Origin: an uncultured Christensenella sp.
GTDB taxonomy: Bacteria; Bacillota; Clostridia; Christensenellales; Borkfalkiaceae
Direction of reading: 5' to 3'
NCBI GenBank assembly: GCA_910585705.1
Contig: CAJUER010000001.1
Coordinates: 856,840 to 920,839 of the forward strand
Length of the DNA stretch: 64,000 nt
Shown in pieces: positions 1 through 8,551 of this stretch (its first letter is position 1; every line of letters begins with the position of its first letter). A model generated the notes under the pieces. The model was not told the origin of the DNA and did not search any database. It was given only the letters and a program-made list of their open reading frames with translations. The position numbers were made by a program, and so were the translations under genes.

Positions 1-1365
1 TTGGTTCATCCGCTTTCCCCGGAGTGAACGCATAACGTCTATGTCGTGTGTGCCTTCTATCAAAATGTGGCTTACTACCACCGTTTTGCTTTTCTGCCCC
101 TGCCTATCCAGCCTTGCGTTCGCTTGCAGATACCATTCGAGGTTACTCGGCACTCCGAACCATACGATGTTACTCCCGCCCGCTTGCAGATTAAGCCCGT
201 GTCCCATGCTTGCCGGGTGTGCAAAGAGAAGTCTGACTTTCCCCGCATTCCAATCTTCCACGTCTTTTCGCCCGGATATCGTTCTCGGCTCGTATTTCTC
301 AAACCGTTTCATCAGTCGGTCGTAATCGTGCCGGAAGTTGTAAAACACCATCATAGGCTGCCCTGCGTTATCTTCCACCATCTCTTCCAGTGCATCAAGT
401 TTTATGTCGTGAACCCACTGTACTCTCCGCTCGTAACCCGTGACTACGCCATCTTCGTCCACCATCGGCTCTTCGTAGTAGACGGCCCCGTTCGCCATTT
501 GCAGAAGTTTATTCGTAACCGCCGCCTTGTTGCCTGCGACTACCTCCCCCTCTTCCAGTTCGAGGATGCAGTCCGATTCCATCTTGTCGTATTGCTCTCG
601 CGCTTCGGGTGTCAGCTTCAACTTAACGATGCTATCGATTCGCTCCGGCATCTTCAAGTGGTCTTTTGCGGAAAGCGATATCATGATGTCGGACAGCTTG
701 GCGTAGATTTGTTCGCTCGCTCCATCTCTCGGTATCCACTCATAGATGATGTTGCCGTTGCGCCGTCCCGGCATAAAGTATCGGCTTCGGTACGCGGTCA
801 TCGTTTTGCCCAGTCGCTCGCCGCTGTCCAAAAGATAGACCTGCGACCATAAATCCTCAAACCCTTGCGGACTCGGCGTTCCCGTCAAAAGAATTACGCG
901 GTCGGTGATAGGTGTTGCTTTTCTTAACGCTTTGAACCGCTGGCTGGAATTGCTTTTGAAGCTCGACGACTCATCCACTACCACCATATCGAACGGCCAC
1001 GGTATTTTCCGCTTGATGTAAAAGTCTATCAGCCATTTCACGTTCTCGCGGTTGATTATGTAGACGTCGGCCGTCGCGTTCAATCCGGCGATTCGCTGTT
1101 TTTCCGTTCCGAGAATTTTGGACAGCCGAAGTTTCCGCAAATGGTCCCATTTGTCTCGCTCGTCTTCCCACGTCACGTCTGCCACGTAAAGCGGCGCGAT
1201 GACCAGTGCTTTGCTTATCTCGAAGTTGTCGTACATCAGTTTCTCGATTGCCGTTAAGGTGCAGACGGTTTTTCCCAATCCCATTTGAAGAACTGCGAAG
1301 ACTTTTTTGTTCTCAACCATTCGGTCAATCGTGAATTGCTGATAATCGTGCGGAATGAATTTCAT
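1..1365 (-). CDS. Phage SNF2-family DEAD-like helicase (partial, 3' end off the window)
   Basis: The reading frame stays open from the ATG at 1365 to position 1, about 455 codons. A Walker A (QMGLGKT) lies near residue 30, a Walker B of the form VVVDESSSFK near residue 130, and helicase C-terminal motifs GHGLNLQAGGSN and ANARLDRQGQKSKTV near residues 390-430. This is the compact SNF2/Rad54-like helicase common next to VRR-NUC and polymerase genes in Firmicutes phages, presumably an ATP-driven DNA translocase for replication or recombination. Its ATG overlaps the stop of the VRR-NUC gene (ATGA), indicating translational coupling. Probably only a short C-terminal tail is missing. Confidence 0.93.
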   Translation of the reverse strand, partial: MKFIPHDYQQFTIDRMVENKKVFAVLQMGLGKTVCTLTAIEKLMYDNFEISKALVIAPLYVADVTWEDERDKWDHLRKLRLSKILGTEKQRIAGLNATADVYIINRENVKWLIDFYIKRKIPWPFDMVVVDESSSFKSNSSQRFKALRKATPITDRVILLTGTPSPQGFEDLWSQVYLLDSGERLGKTMTAYRSRYFMPGRRNGNIIYEWIPRDGASEQIYAKLSDIMISLSAKDHLKMPERIDSIVKLKLTPEAREQYDKMESDCILELEEGEVVAGNKAAVTNKLLQMANGAVYYEEPMVDEDGVVTGYERRVQWVHDIKLDALEEMVEDNAGQPMMVFYNFRHDYDRLMKRFEKYEPRTISGRKDVEDWNAGKVRLLFAHPASMGHGLNLQAGGSNIVWFGVPSNLEWYLQANARLDRQGQKSKTVVVSHILIEGTHDIDVMRSLRGKRMNQ

Positions 1366-1658
1366 TCGTTGCCTCCCTGTGCTTTTACCTCTTCGATGAA
1401 TTCCGTCACGGCGGCCGTAGTGTTTATGACTCGCACGTCGAACCCCATAAGCCGCAGTGCTTTGTGGCGGTATTTTTGCAAAGGCGAAAGCCGCCCACCC
1501 TTGGGCCTTTTGGTCTCGACAAAAATCACGCGACCGCCCGGAAGACACACCAGCCTGTCGGGCATACCTGCGTCAACCGCCGCGGATAACTTATACGCCG
1601 CACCGCCTATTTTCTTGATTTCGTCGCGTAGGTGTTGTTCTATCGGTTTTTCCTGCAT
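1362..1658 (-). CDS. VRR-NUC domain nuclease
   Basis: This 98-residue protein consists of a single VRR-NUC (PD-(D/E)xK-like) fold. The sequence shows an N-terminal E, then AGMPDRLVCLPGGRVIFVE with ETKRPKG, giving the D...ExK pattern. Stand-alone phage VRR-NUC proteins are thought to act as structure-specific nucleases working with the adjacent helicase. A GGAGG-type ribosome site precedes the ATG, and the stop overlaps the SNF2 start. Upstream lies an unusually long 290-bp non-coding stretch, so this gene may head its own transcript. Confidence 0.9.
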   Translation of the reverse strand: MQEKPIEQHLRDEIKKIGGAAYKLSAAVDAGMPDRLVCLPGGRVIFVETKRPKGGRLSPLQKYRHKALRLMGFDVRVINTTAAVTEFIEEVKAQGGNE

Positions 1659-1664
1659 ACTGCC

Positions 1665-1960
1665 TCCTGTGCCTACATTCTACAATCTCTACAAAATTTT
1701 CTATAAATCCTTCGCGTATAGGTGCATTAGGCGTTTGCGTTCTGCCTATTTACCTATTTGCATTTGCTTTATTAAGAAAAAATGTAGTAAATGTAGGTTT
1801 TATCGGTATTCGGAATTTTAAATACTACGTATTTAAGGTCTCCGCTCCCGCTTTTTTCTCGCCTACTTTCTCGCCTACATTGTGTTCTAAAATGTAGGTC
1901 AAATGTAGGTTTTTCGTTTTTGAGAATGTAGTCGCCTTTTGTGCATACCTACTTTTTTTC
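1665..1960. repeat. Cluster of AATGTAGG-type short repeats in a phage intergenic region
   Basis: This is the longest gene-free stretch of the prophage. AATGTAGGT occurs at 1790-1798, 1891-1899 and 1902-1910. The inverse GCCTACATT occurs at 1671-1679 and 1873-1881, and AATGTAGT at 1781 and 1925. An AT-rich dyad (TTAAATAC-TAC-GTATTTAA, 1818-1836) sits in the middle. Repeats in both orientations around an AT-rich dyad suggest a replication origin with iterons or a multi-operator promoter. Which one cannot be decided from sequence alone. Confidence 0.6.
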
Positions 1961-2278
1961 GATTATGCGGATTCCGTTTCTTTGCGCTGCGCTAATTTCC
2001 TTCCGCATCCCGTTGCTGATTCCGTACCGAGTGCAAAGCCATAGTGCATCGCAACGTGTCAAAAACTCAATTCCCGCCAGAATGCCCTTTCGCCGCGCAA
2101 GCGCATCTTCATCGTCCAAAATATCGGGAAGGTATAAATGCGGAGCGTAAGGGGCCGCACCCTCTTGCAAAGCCGATAACGCCATCTCTTGGGCATAGCG
2201 ACGGTACTCTGCGCGTCTTTCTTCGCTGTTCGCTTTGAAAGGACTGCAGATGAAAACTGCTTTTATTCTATCGTTCAT
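1949..2278 (-). CDS. DUF4406-like protein (nucleoside 2-deoxyribosyltransferase-like fold)
   Basis: Starting at the ATG that overlaps the upstream stop (ATGA), the product is 109 residues. It begins with a Rossmann-like strand, VFICSPF, followed by YAPHLYLPDILDD, CDALWLC and GISNGMRKEISAA. This pattern fits the DUF4406/DUF7768 family, related to nucleoside 2-deoxyribosyltransferases. The biochemical role in phages is not established; a nucleotide-related function is inferred from fold similarity only. It is translationally coupled to the MT-A70 methyltransferase gene. Confidence 0.75.
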   Translation of the reverse strand: MNDRIKAVFICSPFKANSEERRAEYRRYAQEMALSALQEGAAPYAPHLYLPDILDDEDALARRKGILAGIEFLTRCDALWLCTRYGISNGMRKEISAAQRNGIRIIEKK

Positions 2279-2829
2279 ATCTCGTCTCCCCAGCAATCCC
2301 ACCCTGCACGTTCACGCCGCGCATAAAGTTCGAGCTTCTTTTCGGCAGGGTATAACCGCTCCATAATCTCATAGGCGATTCTCGGCTTTTGACTGTGCCG
2401 TTCGGCGCGTTCCGTGAACACGCTATGTATCTTGCCTCGTTCCGCTTTTGCTACCGGGCGCAATTTGCCGCGGTACATAAAAAGCAGATATTCGTGTCCA
2501 TATCTTATCGTGAACGCTGCAGGGATTCCGTTTTCTTTGTTCCAGACCATTCGGGCGTGGAGCTTGTATCCGAGCCTTTCGGCTATCGTCTGCGCTTCGA
2601 AGAGGTATTTGTCAATCGTCCAAAGGAAGAGTACGCTATTCGGCTCTGTACGCCCCACAGCGGTGCGCAGGTGGCTCTCTATCTCTTCCAGCGGTATTGT
2701 CCTGTAATCGAGCGGGAGTCCGCTACTGTGCGCTCTGACGGCTTTACGGCCGCCCTTGCTTTGTTTCCACGGCGGGTCGGCGCAAATCACGCCGTACCGC
2801 TCCGTTGTGCTGAAAATATCAACTTTCAT
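2275..2829 (-). CDS. MT-A70 family DNA N6-adenine methyltransferase
   Basis: The signature DPPW (ICADPPWKQ, residues 15-23 from the chosen start) identifies an MT-A70-type SAM-dependent adenine methyltransferase; a C-terminal LELYARR motif is also typical. The product is about 184 residues. The ATG at 2829 follows an AAGGA-like site and removes a low-complexity basic N-terminal extension that would overlap the neighbour. Phage members methylate adenine in the viral DNA, either to evade host restriction or for regulation. It is the second DNA methylation system in this prophage, beside the cytosine enzyme at 11-12.5 kb. No cognate restriction gene is adjacent. Confidence 0.88.
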   Translation of the reverse strand: MKVDIFSTTERYGVICADPPWKQSKGGRKAVRAHSSGLPLDYRTIPLEEIESHLRTAVGRTEPNSVLFLWTIDKYLFEAQTIAERLGYKLHARMVWNKENGIPAAFTIRYGHEYLLFMYRGKLRPVAKAERGKIHSVFTERAERHSQKPRIAYEIMERLYPAEKKLELYARRERAGWDCWGDEI

Positions 2830-2840
2830 TCTCGCCGTCC

Positions 2841-2981
2841 TTATTCGTTCTCGAAAGCGTTTTTGATGTCGATGCGGATAATCTTTCCGCATTTATAGAC
2901 CGTGATATTACCTTTCTCCAGCTTCTCGCAGAGACCGCTTTTTATCGTCTCCACGGCTTTCAAAATCCATTCCGCGTTCAT
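2841..2981 (-). CDS. Small phage protein, 46 aa, unknown function
   Basis: A short ORF starting MNAEWILKAVETIKSGLCEK, placed between the Cys-rich ORF and the MT-A70 gene and overlapping the former by 4 nt (ATGA). The composition is mildly basic with alternating hydrophobics (ITVYKCGKIIRIDIKNAF), consistent with a small folded protein. I do not recognise a family. Gene packing and coupling are the main evidence that it is real. Confidence 0.55.
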   Translation of the reverse strand: MNAEWILKAVETIKSGLCEKLEKGNITVYKCGKIIRIDIKNAFENE

Positions 2982-3184
2982 TGCTTTTTCCACCTCCTTC
3001 CCGCGCAAGCGAAGAAGTCTTCGGTCGGCGCAGAAAATCCGGTGATTACTACGGCAGGCGTTGTTTCGTTGCAGAAATAGTCGCCTTCGCCTATGTAGGT
3101 GCAGTTCGCGCAATTGTGGCATCCCTTTGCATCAAGGTCGATTCCGCTTTTGCGGCGACCGCCGTTCTTATGCTTTTTGTTCAT
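2978..3184 (-). CDS. Small Cys-rich phage protein, 68 aa (putative zinc-binding)
   Basis: Starting at the ATG at 3184 behind a GGAGG site, the protein has the pattern CHNCANC (central) plus two further cysteines (FCNET and FACAGRRW), suggesting a small zinc-binding domain. It follows the VirE stop directly. Similar short Cys-containing ORFs are frequent beside phage replication genes; no function can be assigned. Confidence 0.6.
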   Translation of the reverse strand: MNKKHKNGGRRKSGIDLDAKGCHNCANCTYIGEGDYFCNETTPAVVITGFSAPTEDFFACAGRRWKKQ

Positions 3185-3186
3185 AA

Positions 3187-5601
3187 TCAATCCTCCGTTT
3201 TCGGTTTAATAAATCCGCGCTGCGAGCCATACGGTCCGAACTTGTCCGGGTATTTGCTTTTTATCCATCCGAGCTTTTCCAGCATCGCGTTTATTTGGCG
3301 CGTATCGCTTTTCAGCATCCGCGCTTCGGGTTGTTGCAAGCATTCCGTCCAGACCTCTATGGCGCAGACCTTTGTCCGTTCTACGCCGTTAGGCGAGCCT
3401 TTGAAAGTCTCCACGCTGGAGTAATATTGCATTCGTTCAAATGATGTTTTCGCCGCCCAGTCTGCGGGCAGTGGTATACTTAGGTATCTTTCGATTATGC
3501 CCTGCCGAGGGTCTTCGCTGGTGTGCTTTTCCTGCTCTCTTTGCGCGGCGGCGGCTTCTTCATCGGTCAATTCCATAATGTTCTCGCCTGCGCGGTAGAG
3601 TTCGAGAGCTTCGGCCCATACTTGATGCACCTCTTCGGCTGTCATCCCGTTCGCGCCCCACACTGTTTTTGTTCGGCGTTCCGCATTTGTATCGACTACC
3701 CAAAACCGCCTATTTCCGGTATCGTCTTCAAGGAACGAAGACTCATTTGTCGTGCCGATGAATATGCTGTGTCTACGGTTGATGGTTACGTTTCGGGCAT
3801 AAGCCTTACGGTAGGTATCCTCGGTTTTGCTTATGTAATTTTTGATTGCGTCCCTGTCGCTCTTTTTCAAAGCGGCGAGTTCGCCCATCTCCACTATCCA
3901 CGCGCCGTCGAGAGCTTCATAGCTCTCTTTGCCGCGGATTTCGGTTATCGAGTTGCTGAACCATTCCCCTGCGAGCCTTTGCACGATTAGCGTCTTTCCT
4001 ATGCCTTGCTTTCCTACGATGGTCAGCATATGGTCGAATTTGCATCCGGGGTCATATATTCGTGCTATCGCGGCTATTATCGTTTTCCTTGTTACGGCTC
4101 TCACGTATGCGCAGTCTTCTGCGCCGAGGTAGTCAATCAGCAGTCGCTCTACTCTCGCGCGTCCGTCCCACGTCGTGCTTTCTATGAATTGTTTTACGGG
4201 GTGGAACGACCGTTCCTCGAAAACGAGGGCAAGTGCATCGAGCAGTTTCCCTTTTGCTTCGATGCCGTAGACCGATTCCATATAATCGCGCAGTCCCGCG
4301 TCGTCGACGTCCGTCCACATCGCTCCGTCGCGCGGCCACGGCAGTTCGCCTTTGACCGTGCATCGGTCGCGGAAGAGGTCGCGTCCGTGTATGGCTTGCA
4401 GATTCGGGTCGTTCTGAAGGATGAGTTTCAAATTGGCAATTGTAGGCTCGTAACCGCCCGCTTTATTCGTCTTGAGCTTTTTCATCCATTCCGCATCATC
4501 GCTGTCTTTGAAACCGTCTCCGAATTCGGCTTTCGCCTTTTGTATCTTTTCTTCGCCTATGGTGAGCTTCACGTTTTCGTCCGCTCCGACCAGCTCCATC
4601 ATTTTGCCCCAGCTCGGCAGCTTATTGACGGGTGTGCCTTCTTTCGCATCAAGGTCTTCCTCCCCGAATAAGTGAATACGCACAAGGTCAAAAGCGTTGC
4701 AAAGCTGACCGCTCGCAGGGTCTGTCGCGTGGTTGCTGTAGGCGAATTTGTCTTCATAAATCACAAGACCCGCCGCTGTGCTGCCGTTCGCATAAGTGTA
4801 TCTGCCCGGCGTACTGCATTCGGTGTAAACGTCCGGAAGGAATGTCGCTATTGCATCCTCTATCGTGTAAGTTCTGCAAAATGCGCCGATTAGTCCGGTC
4901 TTAGCGAGAGGGTCGCCTTGCTTTTCTGCGGCTTTCTTGCGCAGGCCTTTGCATCTGCTGGATTCGGGCCAGTTCGAAGTGTCGCGCCAGTCCGTGTATT
5001 TGGAAAGTACCGCATCCGGGTCTAAAATGGGCGCATCCACATACTCGAAGAAGAATTCCGCATCCTTCGACGTGCTGGGCCAGTACATCAGCCGTGTCGG
5101 CTCGTAGGTCGTATCGTCGAAATAGTCAATCCCCAGTTCGTTTGCAACGAACCGGGCGATGGCTTCGTACTCTTCGGGTGTAACGTCACGGCTCATCGGT
5201 ATAATGAACCTAAGGCGCGGATGCTCCGGCGTATGTTTGTGCGTGGAATACGCGGCGACCGCATATGTCGTCATCAATTCCACGTCATCCCAGAAATCGG
5301 TCGGAGCGAAGTCGGCATCCAGCGTGATTAAGCTACGCGATTGAACGTATCCGTTTCTGCGCCGTCCGTTCTTCAAAACGCCGCCTACGAAACCACCTAT
5401 GTCCTTTATTTGCGATCGGCTGTCTTTGCCCATGTTGCGGTATTCGGCAGCTGTTTCGTGCGTCCTTACGGTTTCCGAGATGCGCTCCAGCAGCTCCGAC
5501 CACGTAACAGTTTTGTTTTTCCATTTTTTCTCGAAACGGTCGCGTCCTATCGCTATATGTAATTCCAGCCGTGCGCCGTTTTTTAACTTGATTTCTGCCA
5601 T
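3187..5601 (-). CDS. VirE-type phage primase/helicase (AEP-like N-terminus plus SF3-like ATPase)
   Basis: An 804-residue protein. The N-terminal third resembles archaeo-eukaryotic primase-like domains, with LITLDADF at residues 91-98 as the acidic metal-binding motif and a primase C-terminal-like stretch near 285-310 (SNHATDP, LCNAFDLVR). The C-terminal half is a virulence-associated E (VirE/VapE) ATPase with Walker A GKQGIGKT at 530-537, Walker B WIVEMGEL near 565 and the arginine-finger-like GNRRFWVVD. Such fusions supply primer synthesis and replicative unwinding in phages lacking DnaG/DnaB. It lies just downstream of the family-A polymerase gene, giving a compact replisome block. Confidence 0.92.
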   Translation of the reverse strand: MAEIKLKNGARLELHIAIGRDRFEKKWKNKTVTWSELLERISETVRTHETAAEYRNMGKDSRSQIKDIGGFVGGVLKNGRRRNGYVQSRSLITLDADFAPTDFWDDVELMTTYAVAAYSTHKHTPEHPRLRFIIPMSRDVTPEEYEAIARFVANELGIDYFDDTTYEPTRLMYWPSTSKDAEFFFEYVDAPILDPDAVLSKYTDWRDTSNWPESSRCKGLRKKAAEKQGDPLAKTGLIGAFCRTYTIEDAIATFLPDVYTECSTPGRYTYANGSTAAGLVIYEDKFAYSNHATDPASGQLCNAFDLVRIHLFGEEDLDAKEGTPVNKLPSWGKMMELVGADENVKLTIGEEKIQKAKAEFGDGFKDSDDAEWMKKLKTNKAGGYEPTIANLKLILQNDPNLQAIHGRDLFRDRCTVKGELPWPRDGAMWTDVDDAGLRDYMESVYGIEAKGKLLDALALVFEERSFHPVKQFIESTTWDGRARVERLLIDYLGAEDCAYVRAVTRKTIIAAIARIYDPGCKFDHMLTIVGKQGIGKTLIVQRLAGEWFSNSITEIRGKESYEALDGAWIVEMGELAALKKSDRDAIKNYISKTEDTYRKAYARNVTINRRHSIFIGTTNESSFLEDDTGNRRFWVVDTNAERRTKTVWGANGMTAEEVHQVWAEALELYRAGENIMELTDEEAAAAQREQEKHTSEDPRQGIIERYLSIPLPADWAAKTSFERMQYYSSVETFKGSPNGVERTKVCAIEVWTECLQQPEARMLKSDTRQINAMLEKLGWIKSKYPDKFGPYGSQRGFIKPKTED

Positions 5602-5613
5602 CGCTTGTCTCCG

Positions 5614-7599
5614 TCAATCTTTTTTGTAGTAAGTCGTTAGGTATCCCTCGGCGTTCAGCGGTAGTCCTTTCAGCCATTCAACGTCTTTAAGCCGCATAAT
5701 GTCGCGTATGCGCTCCATATCGGTTTCCGCGCTGTCTCGGTCGACCTCTACGATTACTTCGTCGTGAACGTGAAATTGCGGGGTGTAGCCTGCCTTATCC
5801 AGTCTCAGCATTGCCGCTCCGAGACAGTCTCTCGCTACAGCTTGCGTGATGTTTTCGGTTATCTTGCCGCCGTAGGTGTCCACGGTTTCCCATTTCTTCG
5901 TTTCGGGTGTCTGCCCCATGTATTTGATTGAGCTTCGCATTCCGATACGCTCTATTCGCGCTTTTTGGTATGCGAGAGCGCGTCCGGACGGAAGTGTGAT
6001 GTATAGCGTTCCGTCCAGCATCTGAAAAGTGATGCCGTGCTGGATTGTTATGCATACGCCGGGGTGCGCTATGGCCTTTTTTGCCGAGTTCTCCGTCGTT
6101 CGCCACAATTCCGTTATTTTGCTGTTGCTTCCCCGCCATACGTTGACGATGTGCTGCATTTCGTCTTCGGTCAGTCCCATCGCCTCGCCACCCATTTTCT
6201 TCATTGCGCCGACCGCGCCTTGATAGCCGAGGGCAAGTTCGGCGACCTTTCCTTTTTTCCTAAGTGGACTGTCTTTCGTGATTTCCTCTATCGGAACATT
6301 GAACATTTGGCTTGCCGATGCCTCGTATATTTTGCCGTGTGTCCGGAATACCTCCAGCCGCCACTCTTCGCCTGCCAGCCACGCTATGACGCGGGCCTCG
6401 ATGGCTGAATAGTCGGCAACGGCGAACGTCCTTCCTTTTCGCGCTATGAAGCTCGTTCGTATTAACTGGCTGAATAAATCCATAGGCGACTCATACAGAA
6501 TTTCCAAAAGGTCGAAATCTCCGTCTCTGACTATCTGATGCACGAGGTCAAGGTCTTTCAGCTTGTTCTGCGGTAGGTTCTGTAATTGCACGATGCGTCC
6601 TGCCCACCGTCCCGTTCTCTCTGCTCCGTAGAATTGAAGCATTCCGCGTATGCGTTTGTCGTGGCATAATGCCCGCGCCATCGCGTCGTACTTGGCCACG
6701 CTGGTCTTTCCGAGTTCCTGCCTTATCTGCATAAATTCCACCACGTCGGGTTCGCTTTCTCTGCATTCGCTTATCAGCTGTTTTACGCCGTCCTTATCAA
6801 GTGAAGGCGGGTCAAGGTGTTTCGACCTTAGCCACTTGCGGATTTGCTGAAAACTCGACGGATTATCTATTCCGCTTATTTGTCGGGCGCGGGTTTCGAG
6901 TCTATCGGAATACCGCTCCGAATAATGAAGGATATTTTCTACGAGCGTGGTGTCTATCAGAACACCGCCCTCGTTTATTTTCTGGTCTAAGCACCACAGT
7001 GCGTGTTCTTCCGGTATGGTCTCCGGTGCGGATTCCATAACGTGGAATATGGCTCGTTCGGTTACCACGTCTTGTTTGTTGTACTCTTTATACAACGCCC
7101 ATTTTTCCGGTTCATGGCGCGGAAGATTTCGCGTCCGTCTGCCATTCGTCTTCGTAGGGGCGCAGGGCCTCGAAAAGTACATAATAAGTCGTTTGCCGAT
7201 TGCCATTTTCTTTTCGTCCTCTTTTAGTCCGAGGGCGTTGCCCACATCTGCGAGGCTCCGAGGCAAGCCGAGCGTGGAGGCTCTGACCGCCGTGCATTCC
7301 CATTGCGCCGGGTCCATATAGATATCCAGCCATTTGGTGAGACACGTTCTCTCGAAGTTCGCGTTGTGCGCGATTTTTATGACATGGGGATTTGCCAAGT
7401 CGGCGAGAACCTTTGAAGGGAGGCTCTCGCCGCAGGCAAAGTCCACAACGTCGACGGGGTCGTCGTTGTAGGCATACGCGAAGAGTAGAACCTCAAATGC
7501 GGGGTCATCCACGTAGCGGTACACCCCGCACGTCTTGAGGTCGGTCTCCGAGTATGTCTCGATGTCGATAAAAAGTTTTTTATCCGAAGATGTCGTCAT
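5614..7599 (-). CDS. Phage family-A DNA polymerase with 3'-5' exonuclease domain
   Basis: From the ATG at 7599 the product has about 661 residues. The exonuclease motif DIETYSETD is at residues 12-20, followed by HNANFERT and a C-terminal polymerase palm. Motif A is DYSAIEARV near 396, the O-helix region is ALGYQGAVGAMKKMG near 456, and motif C HVHDEVIVEV centres on 612. All catalytic acids are present. The start overlaps the end of the DUF2815 gene by 20 nt; longer versions would add a Thr/Ser-rich stretch that is only the complement of the acidic tail of that gene. It presumably replicates the phage genome with the VirE and SNF2 proteins. Confidence 0.95.
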   Translation of the reverse strand: MTTSSDKKLFIDIETYSETDLKTCGVYRYVDDPAFEVLLFAYAYNDDPVDVVDFACGESLPSKVLADLANPHVIKIAHNANFERTCLTKWLDIYMDPAQWECTAVRASTLGLPRSLADVGNALGLKEDEKKMAIGKRLIMYFSRPCAPTKTNGRRTRNLPRHEPEKWALYKEYNKQDVVTERAIFHVMESAPETIPEEHALWCLDQKINEGGVLIDTTLVENILHYSERYSDRLETRARQISGIDNPSSFQQIRKWLRSKHLDPPSLDKDGVKQLISECRESEPDVVEFMQIRQELGKTSVAKYDAMARALCHDKRIRGMLQFYGAERTGRWAGRIVQLQNLPQNKLKDLDLVHQIVRDGDFDLLEILYESPMDLFSQLIRTSFIARKGRTFAVADYSAIEARVIAWLAGEEWRLEVFRTHGKIYEASASQMFNVPIEEITKDSPLRKKGKVAELALGYQGAVGAMKKMGGEAMGLTEDEMQHIVNVWRGSNSKITELWRTTENSAKKAIAHPGVCITIQHGITFQMLDGTLYITLPSGRALAYQKARIERIGMRSSIKYMGQTPETKKWETVDTYGGKITENITQAVARDCLGAAMLRLDKAGYTPQFHVHDEVIVEVDRDSAETDMERIRDIMRLKDVEWLKGLPLNAEGYLTTYYKKD

Positions 7600-8152
7600 C
7601 GTCGTCGTCGAAGTCGTCGCCGAAGCCATCGCCGAAATCGTCCTCCGCACGGCTACGCCCGCTGAGAGGTTCGCCGTCTTTGAGTTTCTGCACGTTGTTC
7701 AGTCCCGCCGCTACGCCGTTGCTACCGCTGGTGTTGAACGGATAGAAGTTGACCGCTACGCGGCCGTAGCAGCCGGAGTATACCTCTTCCGCGTCGAGTA
7801 TCGGTTGTACGTTCTTGTCGACGATGCCGGGTTTCGTTTTGCTGGAACAGTTGAAGAAGTAACTGTTTTCGAAGGCCTCGTCGTCGGGGCGTTCCTCGTC
7901 GCCGTCGCGCAGGGGCAGTTTGAGTTTTGCGGGAATTTTCCCTTTCCACTTTGCGGTCTTACCCTGCTCTTTGGCGGTCTCCACGGCGGCGTTGATTGCC
8001 GCTATCGTCTTCTTGTCCGATTTCGGGATGATGATGCAGACGCTGTATTTTTCGTCGCTGCTGTCGTCCATCGCCGAGGGTTCGAAGATATGTACGTAAG
8101 AGAAACGCACCAGTCCCGTTACCACTTTGGTGTTTGCTTCGTTGTTTGCCAT
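7580..8152 (-). CDS. DUF2815 protein, probable phage ssDNA-binding protein
   Basis: A 190-residue protein with an OB-fold-like N-terminus (KVVTGLVRFSYVHIFEP) and a strongly acidic, Asp-rich C-terminal tail ending in IFG. This organisation matches DUF2815 and the general plan of T7 gp2.5-like SSBs, where the acidic tail recruits polymerase. It is directly upstream of, and overlaps, the DNA polymerase gene. The prophage also carries an OB-fold SSB at 14.2-14.9 kb, so it may have two single-strand binding proteins. Confidence 0.85.
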   Translation of the reverse strand: MANNEANTKVVTGLVRFSYVHIFEPSAMDDSSDEKYSVCIIIPKSDKKTIAAINAAVETAKEQGKTAKWKGKIPAKLKLPLRDGDEERPDDEAFENSYFFNCSSKTKPGIVDKNVQPILDAEEVYSGCYGRVAVNFYPFNTSGSNGVAAGLNNVQKLKDGEPLSGRSRAEDDFGDGFGDDFDDDDDDIFG

Positions 8153-8166
8153 TTTTATAAGTCTCC

Positions 8167-8538
8167 TTATTGATATTTTCTCGCACAGTTGACTCGGTGC
8201 GGAACGAGTTCAAGATTGGACTGGCGGTTATTCCGCTTGTCTCGGTTTAGGTGGTCGATGGAGAGGTGTATATCTCTCAGCTTTCGGGTATTAGGCGGGA
8301 TGGTGTTCCCGTTGCAATCTCCGAAAAATTCAACCACCTTTATGTGTGTGAACGGTCGGACTCTTTCGCCGTGAACCGTGAAGTCCGGGCGAAGGTATCC
8401 CGATGAGTTCGGTTGCTGGGCGAGGATTCGATTGCTTTTCTTTGAATACCACCGCCCCATATTGCTGACAAAATATTCGTCATAGGCTTCTGCCCATTGT
8501 TCGTTCGGCAAGTGCCGCGCCTTTACGGGGGATTTCAT
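8167..8538 (-). CDS. NUMOD4/HNH homing endonuclease (HNH-1)
   Basis: A 123-residue protein with a NUMOD4-type start (NEQWAEAYDEYFVSNMGRWYS, residues 12-32, shown here as adjacent motifs NEQWAEAY and YFVSNMGRWYS) and an HNH core: LSIDHLNRDKRNNRQSNLEL (roughly residues 93-112). Free-standing genes of this type are mobile homing endonucleases that invade phage genomes. It sits between the DUF2800 C-half and DUF2815, which are neighbours in related phages, consistent with insertion. Its start codon lies 4 nt downstream of a nine-G homopolymer that occupies the ribosome-binding position. Confidence 0.88.
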   Translation of the reverse strand: MKSPVKARHLPNEQWAEAYDEYFVSNMGRWYSKKSNRILAQQPNSSGYLRPDFTVHGERVRPFTHIKVVEFFGDCNGNTIPPNTRKLRDIHLSIDHLNRDKRNNRQSNLELVPHRVNCARKYQ

Positions 8539-8542
8539 TACA

Positions 8543-8551
8543 CCCCCCCCC
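8543..8551. repeat. C9/G9 homopolymer in the ribosome-binding position of HNH-1
   Basis: Nine consecutive C on the plus strand (G in the mRNA), between the stop of the DUF2800 C-half and the HNH-1 ATG. No other Shine-Dalgarno sequence is present, so tract length should alter translation initiation. Confidence 0.85.

Noticed and set aside
46..852. A 268-codon rightward open frame opposite the SNF2 helicase
   Set aside because: Antisense shadow: the minus strand encodes a clear helicase with all motifs, and the plus frame has no recognisable domain or ribosome site.
6264..6280. GTGGACTGTCT resembling a phage operator
   Set aside because: Only a half-site, inside the polymerase gene, with no promoter nearby.
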